Under the pieces are notes generated by a model. It made no database searches. It was not told where the DNA came from and saw nothing but the letters and a program-made list of their open reading frames with translations. DNA of 33,692 nucleotides from Pseudomonadota bacterium (lineage in GTDB: Bacteria; Oederibacteriota; Muellerivitia; Muellerivitales; Muellerivitaceae): NCBI GenBank assembly GCA_021324075.1, contig JAJPJW010000020.1:1-33692 (forward strand), written 5' to 3'. A program made the position numbers and the translations under genes. Shown one piece after another: positions 25,430 through 33,692 of the stretch (its first letter is position 1; every line of letters starts with the position of its first letter).

Positions 25430-28400
25430 ATGGAAATCATCACGCCCGATCCGTTAAAGCAGAAATTCCATTTCAGCCATGGCTTCCCATTACTTTTTTG
25501 GGCCTGGGCCATTGGAATAGTTGTTTTCCTGTCATTTTCCGCAGCGCACGCCGTCCCCACTAAAACACCCACCCCCACCAAGACCAGGACGCCCACTTCC
25601 ACTTTCAGTCCGACGGCGTCATCGACCGCAACCAATTCCATGACCCCGAGCGCCACCAATACTCCTACCATGACCCCAACCGCCACCGTTACGAGTACGC
25701 CAACCGACACGGCTACTTCCACGGCCACCGTCATGGCGGCCTTTCCCACCGATCTTCCAACCTACGTGCCAAGCGAAATTCTCGTCCAATTACAGCAAAA
25801 CATCGATATTCCAACGGCATTGACGGTGCTTTCCATCTATGGTCAGGCCTCCACTGTTTATGCCGGCGACAATAATTGGGTCCAGGTCGAACTCAACCCG
25901 AATATCAAGGTGGAAGACGCCGTAACCTTAACCCAGAATCCCGATTGCGCCCCTTTCGTGGTATCCGCCCAACCCAATTATTATTACTACGCACATGGTT
26001 GCCCGGCTCCAACCTCCACCAGCGATCCTTATTACACAACCGGAACCTATGCCTTGTCCTGTGGTGGCAATATGACCGATCCTGCTTGGCCGCTAACGAT
26101 GATTGGCGCCCCTTGTGCCTGGAATGTTCTTTCCTCCAATCTTGCCTGCCCTAACTCTAATCCGGTCATCGTGGCGGTTATTGATACGGGTGTTGCATCG
26201 GATCACACAACGACCAACCATCCGGACCTTCCTTCCTCCATTTTTGTCCCTGGAATCCACTATTGGACCGCTGGAACAGTATTGAACTCGGATACCAATA
26301 CCTTCGACGATTATGGACACGGGACCCATGTGACCGGCATCATCGCCGCCCAATGGAACAATGCCGGGGGAACCAATCCTTGCGGGACCAACACGCCTCC
26401 CGGCCCCTTTAACGGCGGCATGGCCGGAGTGGCGGGCTATCCGGGACTTGTCGAAATCATGCCGGTGAGAGTCATGGAAAAAACCTTGGTGACGGGGACG
26501 GGTGGCAGTTATTACGTTGCTTCCGGCTCTACCGCCAGTATTGTGGCAGGCATCAATTGGGCCGTTGCCAATGGAGCGAAAGTTCTGAACCTTTCACTGG
26601 GCGCTAAGCCGTCAGTGATTCCCTATGGAGACATGGTTTGGGAAAAGAGCGCCGTTCAAGCCGCGGTGAATGCGGGTTGTGTGGTGGTCGCTTCGGCGGG
26701 TAATGATAGCACGGCCGCAAGTTTGCAGCCCGTCGATTATCCGGCGGCTTTTACAAACTATGGCCTGACGGCTCCCGGTGTGATTGCCGTCGGCGCGGTA
26801 GACCCGAATTCAAACCGGGCGCCATATTCCAATGGAGGAGGTGGCTTGAGTTTGATGGCGCCGGGTGGATATGGAGTGGCGGGGTTCAACTCTTCCTTGA
26901 ATGTTTTCAGCTGTATTTCCAATTGTCCGGTAGTGGCAACCGTGGGCCTCCCTTTCGCCGCGGCTTTCGACCCCTGCGATAATAACTACGGAACGGATGC
27001 CGGCACTTCCATGGCCGCTCCCTATGTTTCAGGCGCCGCGGCGATGATGCTGGCCTTGAATCCCGCTTTACCGAACTACCAGATTAAAACCATACTGCAA
27101 AACACCGCGACGGATCTTTACACCACCGGTTGGGATACCAAGAGCGGTTACGGTCTTTTAAATCTTTGCGCGGCTTTAACTGCCGCAAAAAACGCAGCAC
27201 CGTCCCCCACCTTCACGCCCCAAGCGACATATACGCCCACGTTTACGCCGACAATTCCCGTCACTCCCACCTTTACTCCCATCCCCAATTTTACCCCGAT
27301 TTTTACCCCGGATCCGATTGGTTGCACCACCAAAGGCCGGGATTTCTGGGTGGCTTTTCCCAGTAGCTCCGTGAGTACCAGCACAATATTTGAAAAAATG
27401 CTGGTCTATGTATCCTGCGCCACGAATGCAACGGGAACTGTTTCTGTTCCGGGGTTGGGGCCTTCCTACAATTACCCCTTTTCTATCCCCGCTGGTGGTG
27501 GGATCGCAACCGTCCAAGTTTCCCTGATCGCCATGCTGACCCAGTCTGCGAGCGGCCCGGGACAATCCCTTGAACATAAAGGGGTCCACGTGGTCGCGGA
27601 TCATGATGTGGCAGTTTCGGGATTGAACGATATCGAGTTTTCTTCGGATGCCTATCTTGGTTTGCCGACGAGTATTTTAGGGACGAACTATATTGTTGCG
27701 ACGTGGGAAAATTATTACAACCAAACCTACAGTCCTTCCGAAATCGCCGTCGTTGGAACCCAACCCGGCACAACGGTGACTATCGTGCCGTCCGTTTCCT
27801 TCACCGGTCATCCGGCGGGTGTCCCTTATTCATTTAATTTAAACCAAGGAGATACTTATCAACTGGATGTTTACGGTGATTCATTGGATTTAACCGGCAC
27901 TTCGGTAAGCTCGAGCGATCCAACCAAACCTATAGCCGTATTTTCCGGACATTTTGAAGCTTTTATCCCGAACACCAATATCTATGCCGGCAATTATATT
28001 TTTGAAGAAATGCTTCCGACGGGAAATTGGGGAAAGAGCTTTGCTACAGTGCCCTTCAAGAGCCGTTTGGACGGCGACTTTTTCAAAATTGTCGCTTCGC
28101 AAAATGGGACTAATGTCAACATCAATGGCGGATTGGTTGCGAGCCTCAACCAAGGGCAATTTTATCAAACGCTGCTTACCAGCCCGGCCGACATTGAAGC
28201 GAACAATCCTGTGGCCGTCATGCAGTTTTCGCAGGGAAATGGAGTGGATCGTCAGCCGCCCATAAACGGAAATGATTGGACCGGGGATCCAAGCATGGTG
28301 ACGATTCCTTCGGTTAACCAGTGGCTTTCCAACTATATCGTTGAGTCCGGGGATGTTAATTACGGGTTGATGAATAACTTCTTTAACCTCGTTGTGCCAA

Positions 28401-30772
28401 ATTCCCTTGTGGCTACACCGCCTGGAGCTCCAACGGGTTCTTCCTCGGTTGTCATGGATTCCGCTTATCTTCCGGCTTCCGATTTTAATCCCGATTTGAG
28501 CATGCCCGGTTATTCTTACGCCCAGATAGGCGTCACCCGGGGCAAGCATTCTTTCAGCGCGCCTCAACCCTTTGGGTTAATTGTGTATGGTTTCGCTCCG
28601 GCGGATGCGTACAGTTACCCTGGTGGCATGAATCTTTGCGCCCCTCCTCCCACCCCCACTTTCACCCCCACCTTCACCTTCACGCCACCTCCCACACCCA
28701 CTCCCACACCCGATTGCTGCCAGGCGCCTCAAAGCATTTTGGCGGGAATTAATCCAATGACTGGCGTGAGCTATCAAATGCAGTATTCGGTGGTGATGGA
28801 CAAGCTCAACAATGCCATTTACGCCATGGATCCAGTGGAGTCCCAAATCGTCAAGTTTAGCATTCCGGCGGGGACCCCTGAGGGAACCATTCAGCCGGTG
28901 GGGACGGCGTTTAGCGGCCTGGCTTGTTTGGCCATGGGACCGAACGGTTTCCTCTACGTGGCGGAGGGCACTGGCACCATCCTCAAAGTGGATCCCCAAG
29001 GAATCCAGACCACCGTGACCGTCGAAAGCGGTGTGGGCCAGTTACGGGGAATTACCGTTGACCCAACCAATAGCGATATCTATGTGACACTGCAAGGAGG
29101 TGCGGTCAAGGTATTTCCCTATGTTTCCGGAAGCTATTCAACGACACCCATCACCGTGGGAACGGTCGCGACCAGCACCCCGACGGGCATTGTGGTGCTC
29201 AACAACGCGGTCTACGTGACGGACGGTTCGGGGGCGGTCATCCGCTTCCCGGAAACCGGGAGCCACACCTACGGGGCCGGCACGTCCTTTATCAGCAGCA
29301 ATCTGGTCACTCCCTTCATGATGACCACGGATGGAGCCAACCTCTACATCGCCTCGTCAGGCGACAACAGCTATGTGATCGCCAACGGGTCCACAGGAGC
29401 CCTGTTCACTAAATGTCCCGTCCCAATATCAGGTTTCGGGATCGCGGTGGATCCAATCACGGGGGAGGTCTATGTCCTAGCTGCAAACGTCATTTACAAA
29501 TATGCACACTGCGGCAGTGTCATTGTTCCAACGCCCACGCCTACCTTTACGCCCACTCCTACACCCGATTGCTGCCAGGTGGTCCAGACGATCACGCCGA
29601 TTAAGCCGAGTTACCATTTGGATTATTCGATGGTGATGGACAAACCTAACAACGACATCTATGTCATGGATCCGGTAGATTCCATCGTTTTCAAGTACAA
29701 CATCCCGTCCGGAACTTCGGCGGGAACCATTCAGCCGGTGGGGACGGCGTTTAGCGGCCTGGCTTGTTTGGCCATGGGACCGGACGGGTTCCTCTACGTG
29801 GCAGAAGGCAATGGCACCATCCTCAAAGTGGATCCCCAAGGAATCCAGACCACCGTGACCATCGAAAGTGGTGTGGGCCAGTTACGGGGAATTACCCTGG
29901 ATCCAAGCAACAGCGATATCTATGTGACACTGCAAGGAGGGGCGGTGGAAGTATTCCCCTATGTTTCAGGGAGCTACTCAACGACTCCCATAACCGTGGG
30001 AACGGTCACAACCGGCACGCCGACAGGCATTGTAGTGCTCAACAACGCGGTTTATGTAGCGGATGGTTCGGGGGCAATCATCCAATTCCCTGAGACGGGA
30101 AGCCACACTTATGGGACTGGGATTCCTTTCATTACAGGCTCAGTGGTGACGCCCTTCATGATGGCCACGGACGGGGCCAACCTCTATATCGCCTCATCGG
30201 GGAGCAACAGCTTCGTGGTGGCCAATGCCACTTCGGGACAGAATCTGAAGACTTGTTCGGTTCCGACTTCGGCTTTTGGGATCGCCGTCGACCCCATTAC
30301 AGGGGAAACTTACCTTTTAGCTTCGGATATTATTTACAAGTTTCCCCACTGCTCCAATGTCCCCTTGCCGGGGGGCGGTGGCGTAAAGCGTCCCGCCAAT
30401 CTTAGTGGAGTTGAGGGATCGGCCCATCTTACTCCGACACCGACTGCTACGCCGACGTCCACGCCCTCCGCAACGCCCACGGCGGCTTGGTTCACCCTGG
30501 CGGCCCCCAACGTTTCCCGGAATGAGGAACCGATCAAGTTTTATGTGAATCTGGATGAGGCGGGGAAGATCAGCATGCAACTCTTTTCCCTCTCCGGGGA
30601 ACAGATTTTCGAAGAGTCCTTCCAAGGGGACAGGGGAGTGAATAGCCTTTCGTGGAACCTTGAAAACAACTCGGGCGGACAAGTGGCCAGCGGGCTTTAC
30701 ATTTATGTCCTGACGACCGGGGATGGGGCTTCTAAAAGAAGCCAAAGAGGCAAAGTGGTGGTTGTACATTAA
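25430..30772 (+). CDS. Giant surface subtilase: S8 peptidase, IgGFc-binding domain, two propellers, FlgD-like C-terminus
   Basis: A 1,780-residue exported protein. Signal peptide about 1-41; TPT/TST linker 42-104; I9-like propeptide with PSEILVQLQ (about 105-190). The subtilisin domain has Asp252 (VIDTGV), His297 (GHGTHVTG), oxyanion Asn425 (SAGNDS) and Ser527 (GTSMAAPYVSGAA), so it should be active. A second linker precedes an IgGFc-binding-protein-like domain (about 631-1070: GRDFWVAFP, LTGTSV..DPTKPIAVFSGH, VMQFSQGNGVD). Two related propellers follow (1093-1363 and 1379-1645), each opening DCCQ. A last linker leads to a FlgD/sorting-like domain (1687-1780, SLSWNLENNSGGQVASGLYI) ending KVVVVH. 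The ATG at 25430 has GAGGG eight bases upstream and fits the promoter. Likely a surface-anchored or secreted protease with adhesive modules. Confidence 0.88.
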   Translation: MEIITPDPLKQKFHFSHGFPLLFWAWAIGIVVFLSFSAAHAVPTKTPTPTKTRTPTSTFSPTASSTATNSMTPSATNTPTMTPTATVTSTPTDTATSTATVMAAFPTDLPTYVPSEILVQLQQNIDIPTALTVLSIYGQASTVYAGDNNWVQVELNPNIKVEDAVTLTQNPDCAPFVVSAQPNYYYYAHGCPAPTSTSDPYYTTGTYALSCGGNMTDPAWPLTMIGAPCAWNVLSSNLACPNSNPVIVAVIDTGVASDHTTTNHPDLPSSIFVPGIHYWTAGTVLNSDTNTFDDYGHGTHVTGIIAAQWNNAGGTNPCGTNTPPGPFNGGMAGVAGYPGLVEIMPVRVMEKTLVTGTGGSYYVASGSTASIVAGINWAVANGAKVLNLSLGAKPSVIPYGDMVWEKSAVQAAVNAGCVVVASAGNDSTAASLQPVDYPAAFTNYGLTAPGVIAVGAVDPNSNRAPYSNGGGGLSLMAPGGYGVAGFNSSLNVFSCISNCPVVATVGLPFAAAFDPCDNNYGTDAGTSMAAPYVSGAAAMMLALNPALPNYQIKTILQNTATDLYTTGWDTKSGYGLLNLCAALTAAKNAAPSPTFTPQATYTPTFTPTIPVTPTFTPIPNFTPIFTPDPIGCTTKGRDFWVAFPSSSVSTSTIFEKMLVYVSCATNATGTVSVPGLGPSYNYPFSIPAGGGIATVQVSLIAMLTQSASGPGQSLEHKGVHVVADHDVAVSGLNDIEFSSDAYLGLPTSILGTNYIVATWENYYNQTYSPSEIAVVGTQPGTTVTIVPSVSFTGHPAGVPYSFNLNQGDTYQLDVYGDSLDLTGTSVSSSDPTKPIAVFSGHFEAFIPNTNIYAGNYIFEEMLPTGNWGKSFATVPFKSRLDGDFFKIVASQNGTNVNINGGLVASLNQGQFYQTLLTSPADIEANNPVAVMQFSQGNGVDRQPPINGNDWTGDPSMVTIPSVNQWLSNYIVESGDVNYGLMNNFFNLVVPNSLVATPPGAPTGSSSVVMDSAYLPASDFNPDLSMPGYSYAQIGVTRGKHSFSAPQPFGLIVYGFAPADAYSYPGGMNLCAPPPTPTFTPTFTFTPPPTPTPTPDCCQAPQSILAGINPMTGVSYQMQYSVVMDKLNNAIYAMDPVESQIVKFSIPAGTPEGTIQPVGTAFSGLACLAMGPNGFLYVAEGTGTILKVDPQGIQTTVTVESGVGQLRGITVDPTNSDIYVTLQGGAVKVFPYVSGSYSTTPITVGTVATSTPTGIVVLNNAVYVTDGSGAVIRFPETGSHTYGAGTSFISSNLVTPFMMTTDGANLYIASSGDNSYVIANGSTGALFTKCPVPISGFGIAVDPITGEVYVLAANVIYKYAHCGSVIVPTPTPTFTPTPTPDCCQVVQTITPIKPSYHLDYSMVMDKPNNDIYVMDPVDSIVFKYNIPSGTSAGTIQPVGTAFSGLACLAMGPDGFLYVAEGNGTILKVDPQGIQTTVTIESGVGQLRGITLDPSNSDIYVTLQGGAVEVFPYVSGSYSTTPITVGTVTTGTPTGIVVLNNAVYVADGSGAIIQFPETGSHTYGTGIPFITGSVVTPFMMATDGANLYIASSGSNSFVVANATSGQNLKTCSVPTSAFGIAVDPITGETYLLASDIIYKFPHCSNVPLPGGGGVKRPANLSGVEGSAHLTPTPTATPTSTPSATPTAAWFTLAAPNVSRNEEPIKFYVNLDEAGKISMQLFSLSGEQIFEESFQGDRGVNSLSWNLENNSGGQVASGLYIYVLTTGDGASKRSQRGKVVVVH
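28711..30360 (+). repeat. In-frame tandem duplication of a propeller module
   Basis: Copy 1 (28711-29520) and copy 2 (29566-30360) encode propellers about three quarters identical over most of their length. The offset is 855 bases at the DCCQ start and exactly 840 bases from GGAACCATTCAGCCGG (28882 and 29722) onward, so a small in-frame indel lies between. DNA identity is uneven: nearly perfect at 28882-29100 against 29722-29940 and lower at both ends, which suggests recent gene conversion inside an older duplication. Confidence 0.85.
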
Positions 30773-30813
30773 GCCTCCATTATTTTGGGCATTAATTTTC
30801 TGGGAGGAGAGAG

Positions 30814-30841
30814 GGAATAAACCCCGACTTTCCCCACTAGT
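30814..30841 (+). promoter_or_regulatory. Putative ECF-type promoter of the NHL-repeat gene
   Basis: GGAATAAA (30814-30821), 13 bases ending TTTCCC, CACTAGT (30835-30841). It lies about 57 bases before the TTG start at 30898. Confidence 0.6.
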
Positions 30842-30897
30842 AGTAAAAGAAACCTTATTTGACGCTGTTTATATTTGAATGATGCCTAGGAATTTAT

Positions 30898-33692
30898 TTG
30901 AAACCGAAAATCCGCCTATTTGACGGTTTACCTATCCTTGACCGAGGGCCCCGGTCTTTTTGCAGGGCTGCCCTATGGGTCTTTTTCGCCCTTTCGCCCG
31001 CCCTTTCCCAAGCCCAGGCAGTTCGGGGTTTAGCCGGCGATTATTGGGCCGACATCGTACTGGGCCAGCCGAATTTCGGGGGCCTGAGCCTCAACGAAAC
31101 CACTTCCTCCAGCATCCTGCTTCCCAATGGGGTGGCGGCCGATCCCAACCCGTCGAACGTTCCCGGCCGCAACACGGTTTTCTTCTGGGATTCGGGCAGC
31201 AGCCGCATATTGGGTTTCAGCGATTCCAGCGTGCTTTCCCCCAACCAAGCCGCCAGCCAAGGGGGCTTTTCGGCCAATATCGTGATCGGCCAGACCAATT
31301 TCAGCAGTTGCGGCTGCAACGGCGACAACAACAACGCCAATTGGCCCAGCTATACCCCCCCCACCGGCAAAACACTTTGCGGCATGTGGCAGCGGCAGGG
31401 ATCCATTTTGGAAGGCGGATCGGGCTCCAATATGGCGGTGGACCCCGCAACGGGCGACCTCTACGTCCCCGATATTTTCAACAACCGTGTTTTAAGGTTT
31501 TCCGCCGCGAACCTCGCCAATAACCCGCTGGGGCCCTCCGCGGACACTATTTGGGGCCAGCCCGATTCGGGCAGCTTCCTCGCCAACCAGGGCCTGGACG
31601 CCCCCAACAATATCACCTTGCTTTTCGGGGGTACGCCGGCGCTGTCGCAAATAAGCGCGGTTTCGGACGCCCCCCGGGGTTCGGCCTATGGGGGAGTGGG
31701 CATCGACAGCAACGGCAACCTTTGGGTGGCGGATACGGGCAACAACCGCGTCGTCCGCTTTCCGGCGAATCCCCCGCACAGCCTCCCCCAATCCGCCGCC
31801 GACCTGGTCCTGGGACAAGCCAACTTCAATTCCGGTGCCGGCAACGCCAATATGATCGCGCCCAAAGGCGTCCGGGTGGATGGCGCCGGGAACGTCTATG
31901 TCATCGACGGCGGCGGTTCGGCCGGGCGGGTTTTGATCTTCAGGGCGTCCTCCTTGGCTGGCCAGACGGCCGTACCGGCGGCCGACGGCGTCTATACCAC
32001 GGGGATCGACGGTCCCACCGGAATCGACATGGACAATTCTGGGAATGTTTGGGTGACGAATATCCACAATCCCGCAACCGCCGACACCTCGGGAGTGGGC
32101 AACGTGGTGTTGTACCAGCCCGATTTCAGCCAGCCGACCCCGACCCTCAACCCCATCAAGGTCCTGCTCCAGGACCAACTGCCGCCTACGAACCCGACCA
32201 CCTCCGGGGGCTCGGGGCCCGATTTCCTATTCCCCACCGCGACAAGTTTCCAGTCCTCCTGGTCGATCAATGGGGTCGGGGCGGTGGCGCAGGATGGACA
32301 GGGGAATGTTTACGTCACCGGCAAGGGCGCCAGCCAGAACGCCTTCCGGTTCAAGGGCCCCATTCCTTTCCCGACCACCGGGACGGCCTATTCGGCGGAC
32401 GTGGAGATCTTCAAGCAGGTCGCGTCCTCCATCTTCAACCAAATCGGGTTCAACGGGTTCAACGTGGTTTACGGGGTGGCGGTGGGACAGGACAACCCCA
32501 CGCCCCAGTTGGTTGCGGCCGACAGCTACCGGCTGGACTACTGGAACCTCCCCCCGGGCGGACTCGTACCCGGCCAAACGACCCTCAAGAACAACCAGCT
32601 GCCGAGCGGCTATGTGGGGGTCGACAGCACCAGCGTGACCCAGCCGGGGCAGAACACCTACACCCGCATCCGCGTGGACCACTCGGACAACAGCTCCACG
32701 GGCCCCCAGCACCTTTGGGCCATCCTCAACGAGGGGGGCGCGGAGGTTTACAACCTCCCCCTGACGCCCTTCGCCAGTTACAACAACATCGTCAACACCA
32801 ACATCCCGGTCCTGGGCTCGACCTCCACACTGGTGGATTGGTCCGGGGTGGGGGGCCTGAGCGGCTTGAACGACCTAATGCCTTGTTCCAGCGTTTCAAA
32901 GCCCTATGCGGCGGGCCCGGTTTCCTACCTTTGGGTGGCCGACAACTTCCACTCGCGGGTTTTCCGGATAAGGAACCCCCTGGCCGATCCCAACCAGCCG
33001 GCCCGGGCGGTGGACCTGATGATCGGCCAGACGACCGCCTCCAACGGCACCTGCGGCGATTTCGGCACTTGGAACTGGCCCGACTGCAACGGGTCCGTAC
33101 CGGCCAACCAATACACGCTCAACTGGCCGGGGTCCCTGACCCTGGACCACGCGGGGAACCTCTACATTTGCGACTTCTCACTGGAGACGGCGGGGAACTG
33201 GCGGCTGGTCGAATATGACGAATGGGAAATCGCCCAGGCGACCCAAAAATCCATCCGGACGGGCCAGATCCAATACCTCGGGGATTCCACCCAATATCCC
33301 GGGGCGACCCATATTTACGACCGGCACGGGCAGTTCACGGGCCAGAACCAGTGCGACGACGTCCCCGCCAATAACCTCATCGCCACCCTCTGCCAACCCC
33401 TCCAGGCGGCCTTCCCCTCGGATGACCGGGCCATGGTGGTGGCGGGCTTCGGGAAATTCGCCCAGGTGATCCCCAACCCCCAAGGCAACTATGACCCTAC
33501 TAATCCCGTGATGCCCTGGAACCACCTGAACGATTTTTATTCCAACCTTTATTCGGCCACCTTCGACCAGCAGGACAACCTCTATACCGTGGACAGCAAC
33601 CGGGCGCGCCTGTTGGTTTACTACAATCCCGTCCCCACCTCCAACGCCACGCCCTATCCCACCCCCTCCGTCACCCCCACGCCGCCGCCGGG
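30898..33692 (+). CDS. Secreted NHL-repeat protein, C-terminus beyond window
   Basis: At least 931 residues, open to the right edge. I start it at TTG 30898, which has AGGA seven bases upstream (30887-30890) and is the first start after an in-frame stop at 30880; it gives a signal peptide of about 41 residues ending PALSQAQA. The body is a series of NHL-type blades: MAVDPATGDLYVPDIFNNRV, GIDSNGNLWVADTGNNRVVR, VDGAGNVYVIDGGGSAGRV, SLTLDHAGNLYICDF, interleaved with DIVLGQPNF, NIVIGQTNF, DLVLGQANF and DLMIGQT strings typical of large secreted NHL proteins. At the right edge a TPYPTPSVTPTPPP linker begins, so a C-terminal sorting-like domain probably follows. It probably folds as propellers at the cell surface; ligand unknown. 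Confidence 0.8.
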   Translation, partial: MKPKIRLFDGLPILDRGPRSFCRAALWVFFALSPALSQAQAVRGLAGDYWADIVLGQPNFGGLSLNETTSSSILLPNGVAADPNPSNVPGRNTVFFWDSGSSRILGFSDSSVLSPNQAASQGGFSANIVIGQTNFSSCGCNGDNNNANWPSYTPPTGKTLCGMWQRQGSILEGGSGSNMAVDPATGDLYVPDIFNNRVLRFSAANLANNPLGPSADTIWGQPDSGSFLANQGLDAPNNITLLFGGTPALSQISAVSDAPRGSAYGGVGIDSNGNLWVADTGNNRVVRFPANPPHSLPQSAADLVLGQANFNSGAGNANMIAPKGVRVDGAGNVYVIDGGGSAGRVLIFRASSLAGQTAVPAADGVYTTGIDGPTGIDMDNSGNVWVTNIHNPATADTSGVGNVVLYQPDFSQPTPTLNPIKVLLQDQLPPTNPTTSGGSGPDFLFPTATSFQSSWSINGVGAVAQDGQGNVYVTGKGASQNAFRFKGPIPFPTTGTAYSADVEIFKQVASSIFNQIGFNGFNVVYGVAVGQDNPTPQLVAADSYRLDYWNLPPGGLVPGQTTLKNNQLPSGYVGVDSTSVTQPGQNTYTRIRVDHSDNSSTGPQHLWAILNEGGAEVYNLPLTPFASYNNIVNTNIPVLGSTSTLVDWSGVGGLSGLNDLMPCSSVSKPYAAGPVSYLWVADNFHSRVFRIRNPLADPNQPARAVDLMIGQTTASNGTCGDFGTWNWPDCNGSVPANQYTLNWPGSLTLDHAGNLYICDFSLETAGNWRLVEYDEWEIAQATQKSIRTGQIQYLGDSTQYPGATHIYDRHGQFTGQNQCDDVPANNLIATLCQPLQAAFPSDDRAMVVAGFGKFAQVIPNPQGNYDPTNPVMPWNHLNDFYSNLYSATFDQQDNLYTVDSNRARLLVYYNPVPTSNATPYPTPSVTPTPPP

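Noticed and set aside
31551-33218. Plus-strand open frame of 555 codons at the right end
   Set aside because: Out of frame with the NHL blades; Gly/Arg/Gln/Pro-rich shadow. The real gene runs from 30898 past the window end.

Overview
The window looks like a chromosomal contig from an uncultured, GC-rich, Gram-negative-type bacterium. An outer-membrane beta-barrel protein and many signal peptides imply two membranes. Several secreted proteins carry Thr/Pro 'TPTPTFTP' linkers and C-terminal FlgD-like/sorting-type domains, a style seen in deep-branching uncultured phyla (for example FCPU426/Goldbacteria-like lineages). That placement is an inference from style only. I see no rRNA, tRNA, CRISPR array, transposase or phage gene.

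Left part (1-10,100) is housekeeping and metabolism. It holds a truncated aldo/keto reductase; an orphan CheY-like receiver behind a good sigma-54-type promoter; the minus-strand pair ppc then sua5 (tRNA t6A synthesis); purE; a LysE-type exporter broken by one missing base; a CPXCG zinc-ribbon protein behind a FecR-domain protein; and two tandem, translationally coupled short-chain dehydrogenases. An inverted CGCCAAG repeat lies between purE and ppc, and a chain of hairpins fills 8015-8245.

Middle part (10,100-20,630) is mostly minus strand. A Thr-rich secreted lipoprotein with two beta-sandwich modules is followed by a run read right to left: two tandem GT39-like polytopic membrane proteins, a GH44 endoglucanase/xyloglucanase, and a DUF3592 membrane protein overlapping it by ATGA. 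A second hairpin-chain element (16,932-17,185) precedes a 1,123-residue plus-strand protein made of a decayed class III nucleotide cyclase domain, an NB-ARC-type ATPase, TPRs and a basic tail.

Right part (20,630-33,692) is the most interesting and is all on the plus strand. It holds an ECF sigma factor, an overlapping candidate anti-sigma factor with one membrane segment and a FlgD-like periplasmic domain, a PorV/PorQ-like outer-membrane barrel fused to a TPR, a beta-propeller protein with a sorting-like C-terminus, a 1,780-residue multidomain subtilase (S8, IgGFc-binding domain, two propellers, FlgD-like C-terminus) and a truncated NHL-repeat protein. The same promoter-like string, GGAATAAA-N13/14-CACTAG/GG, lies upstream of all four transcription units, including the sigma gene. 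This suggests one autoregulated ECF regulon for building and loading the cell surface, with a possible type IX-like (PorV plus C-terminal domain cargo) export logic.
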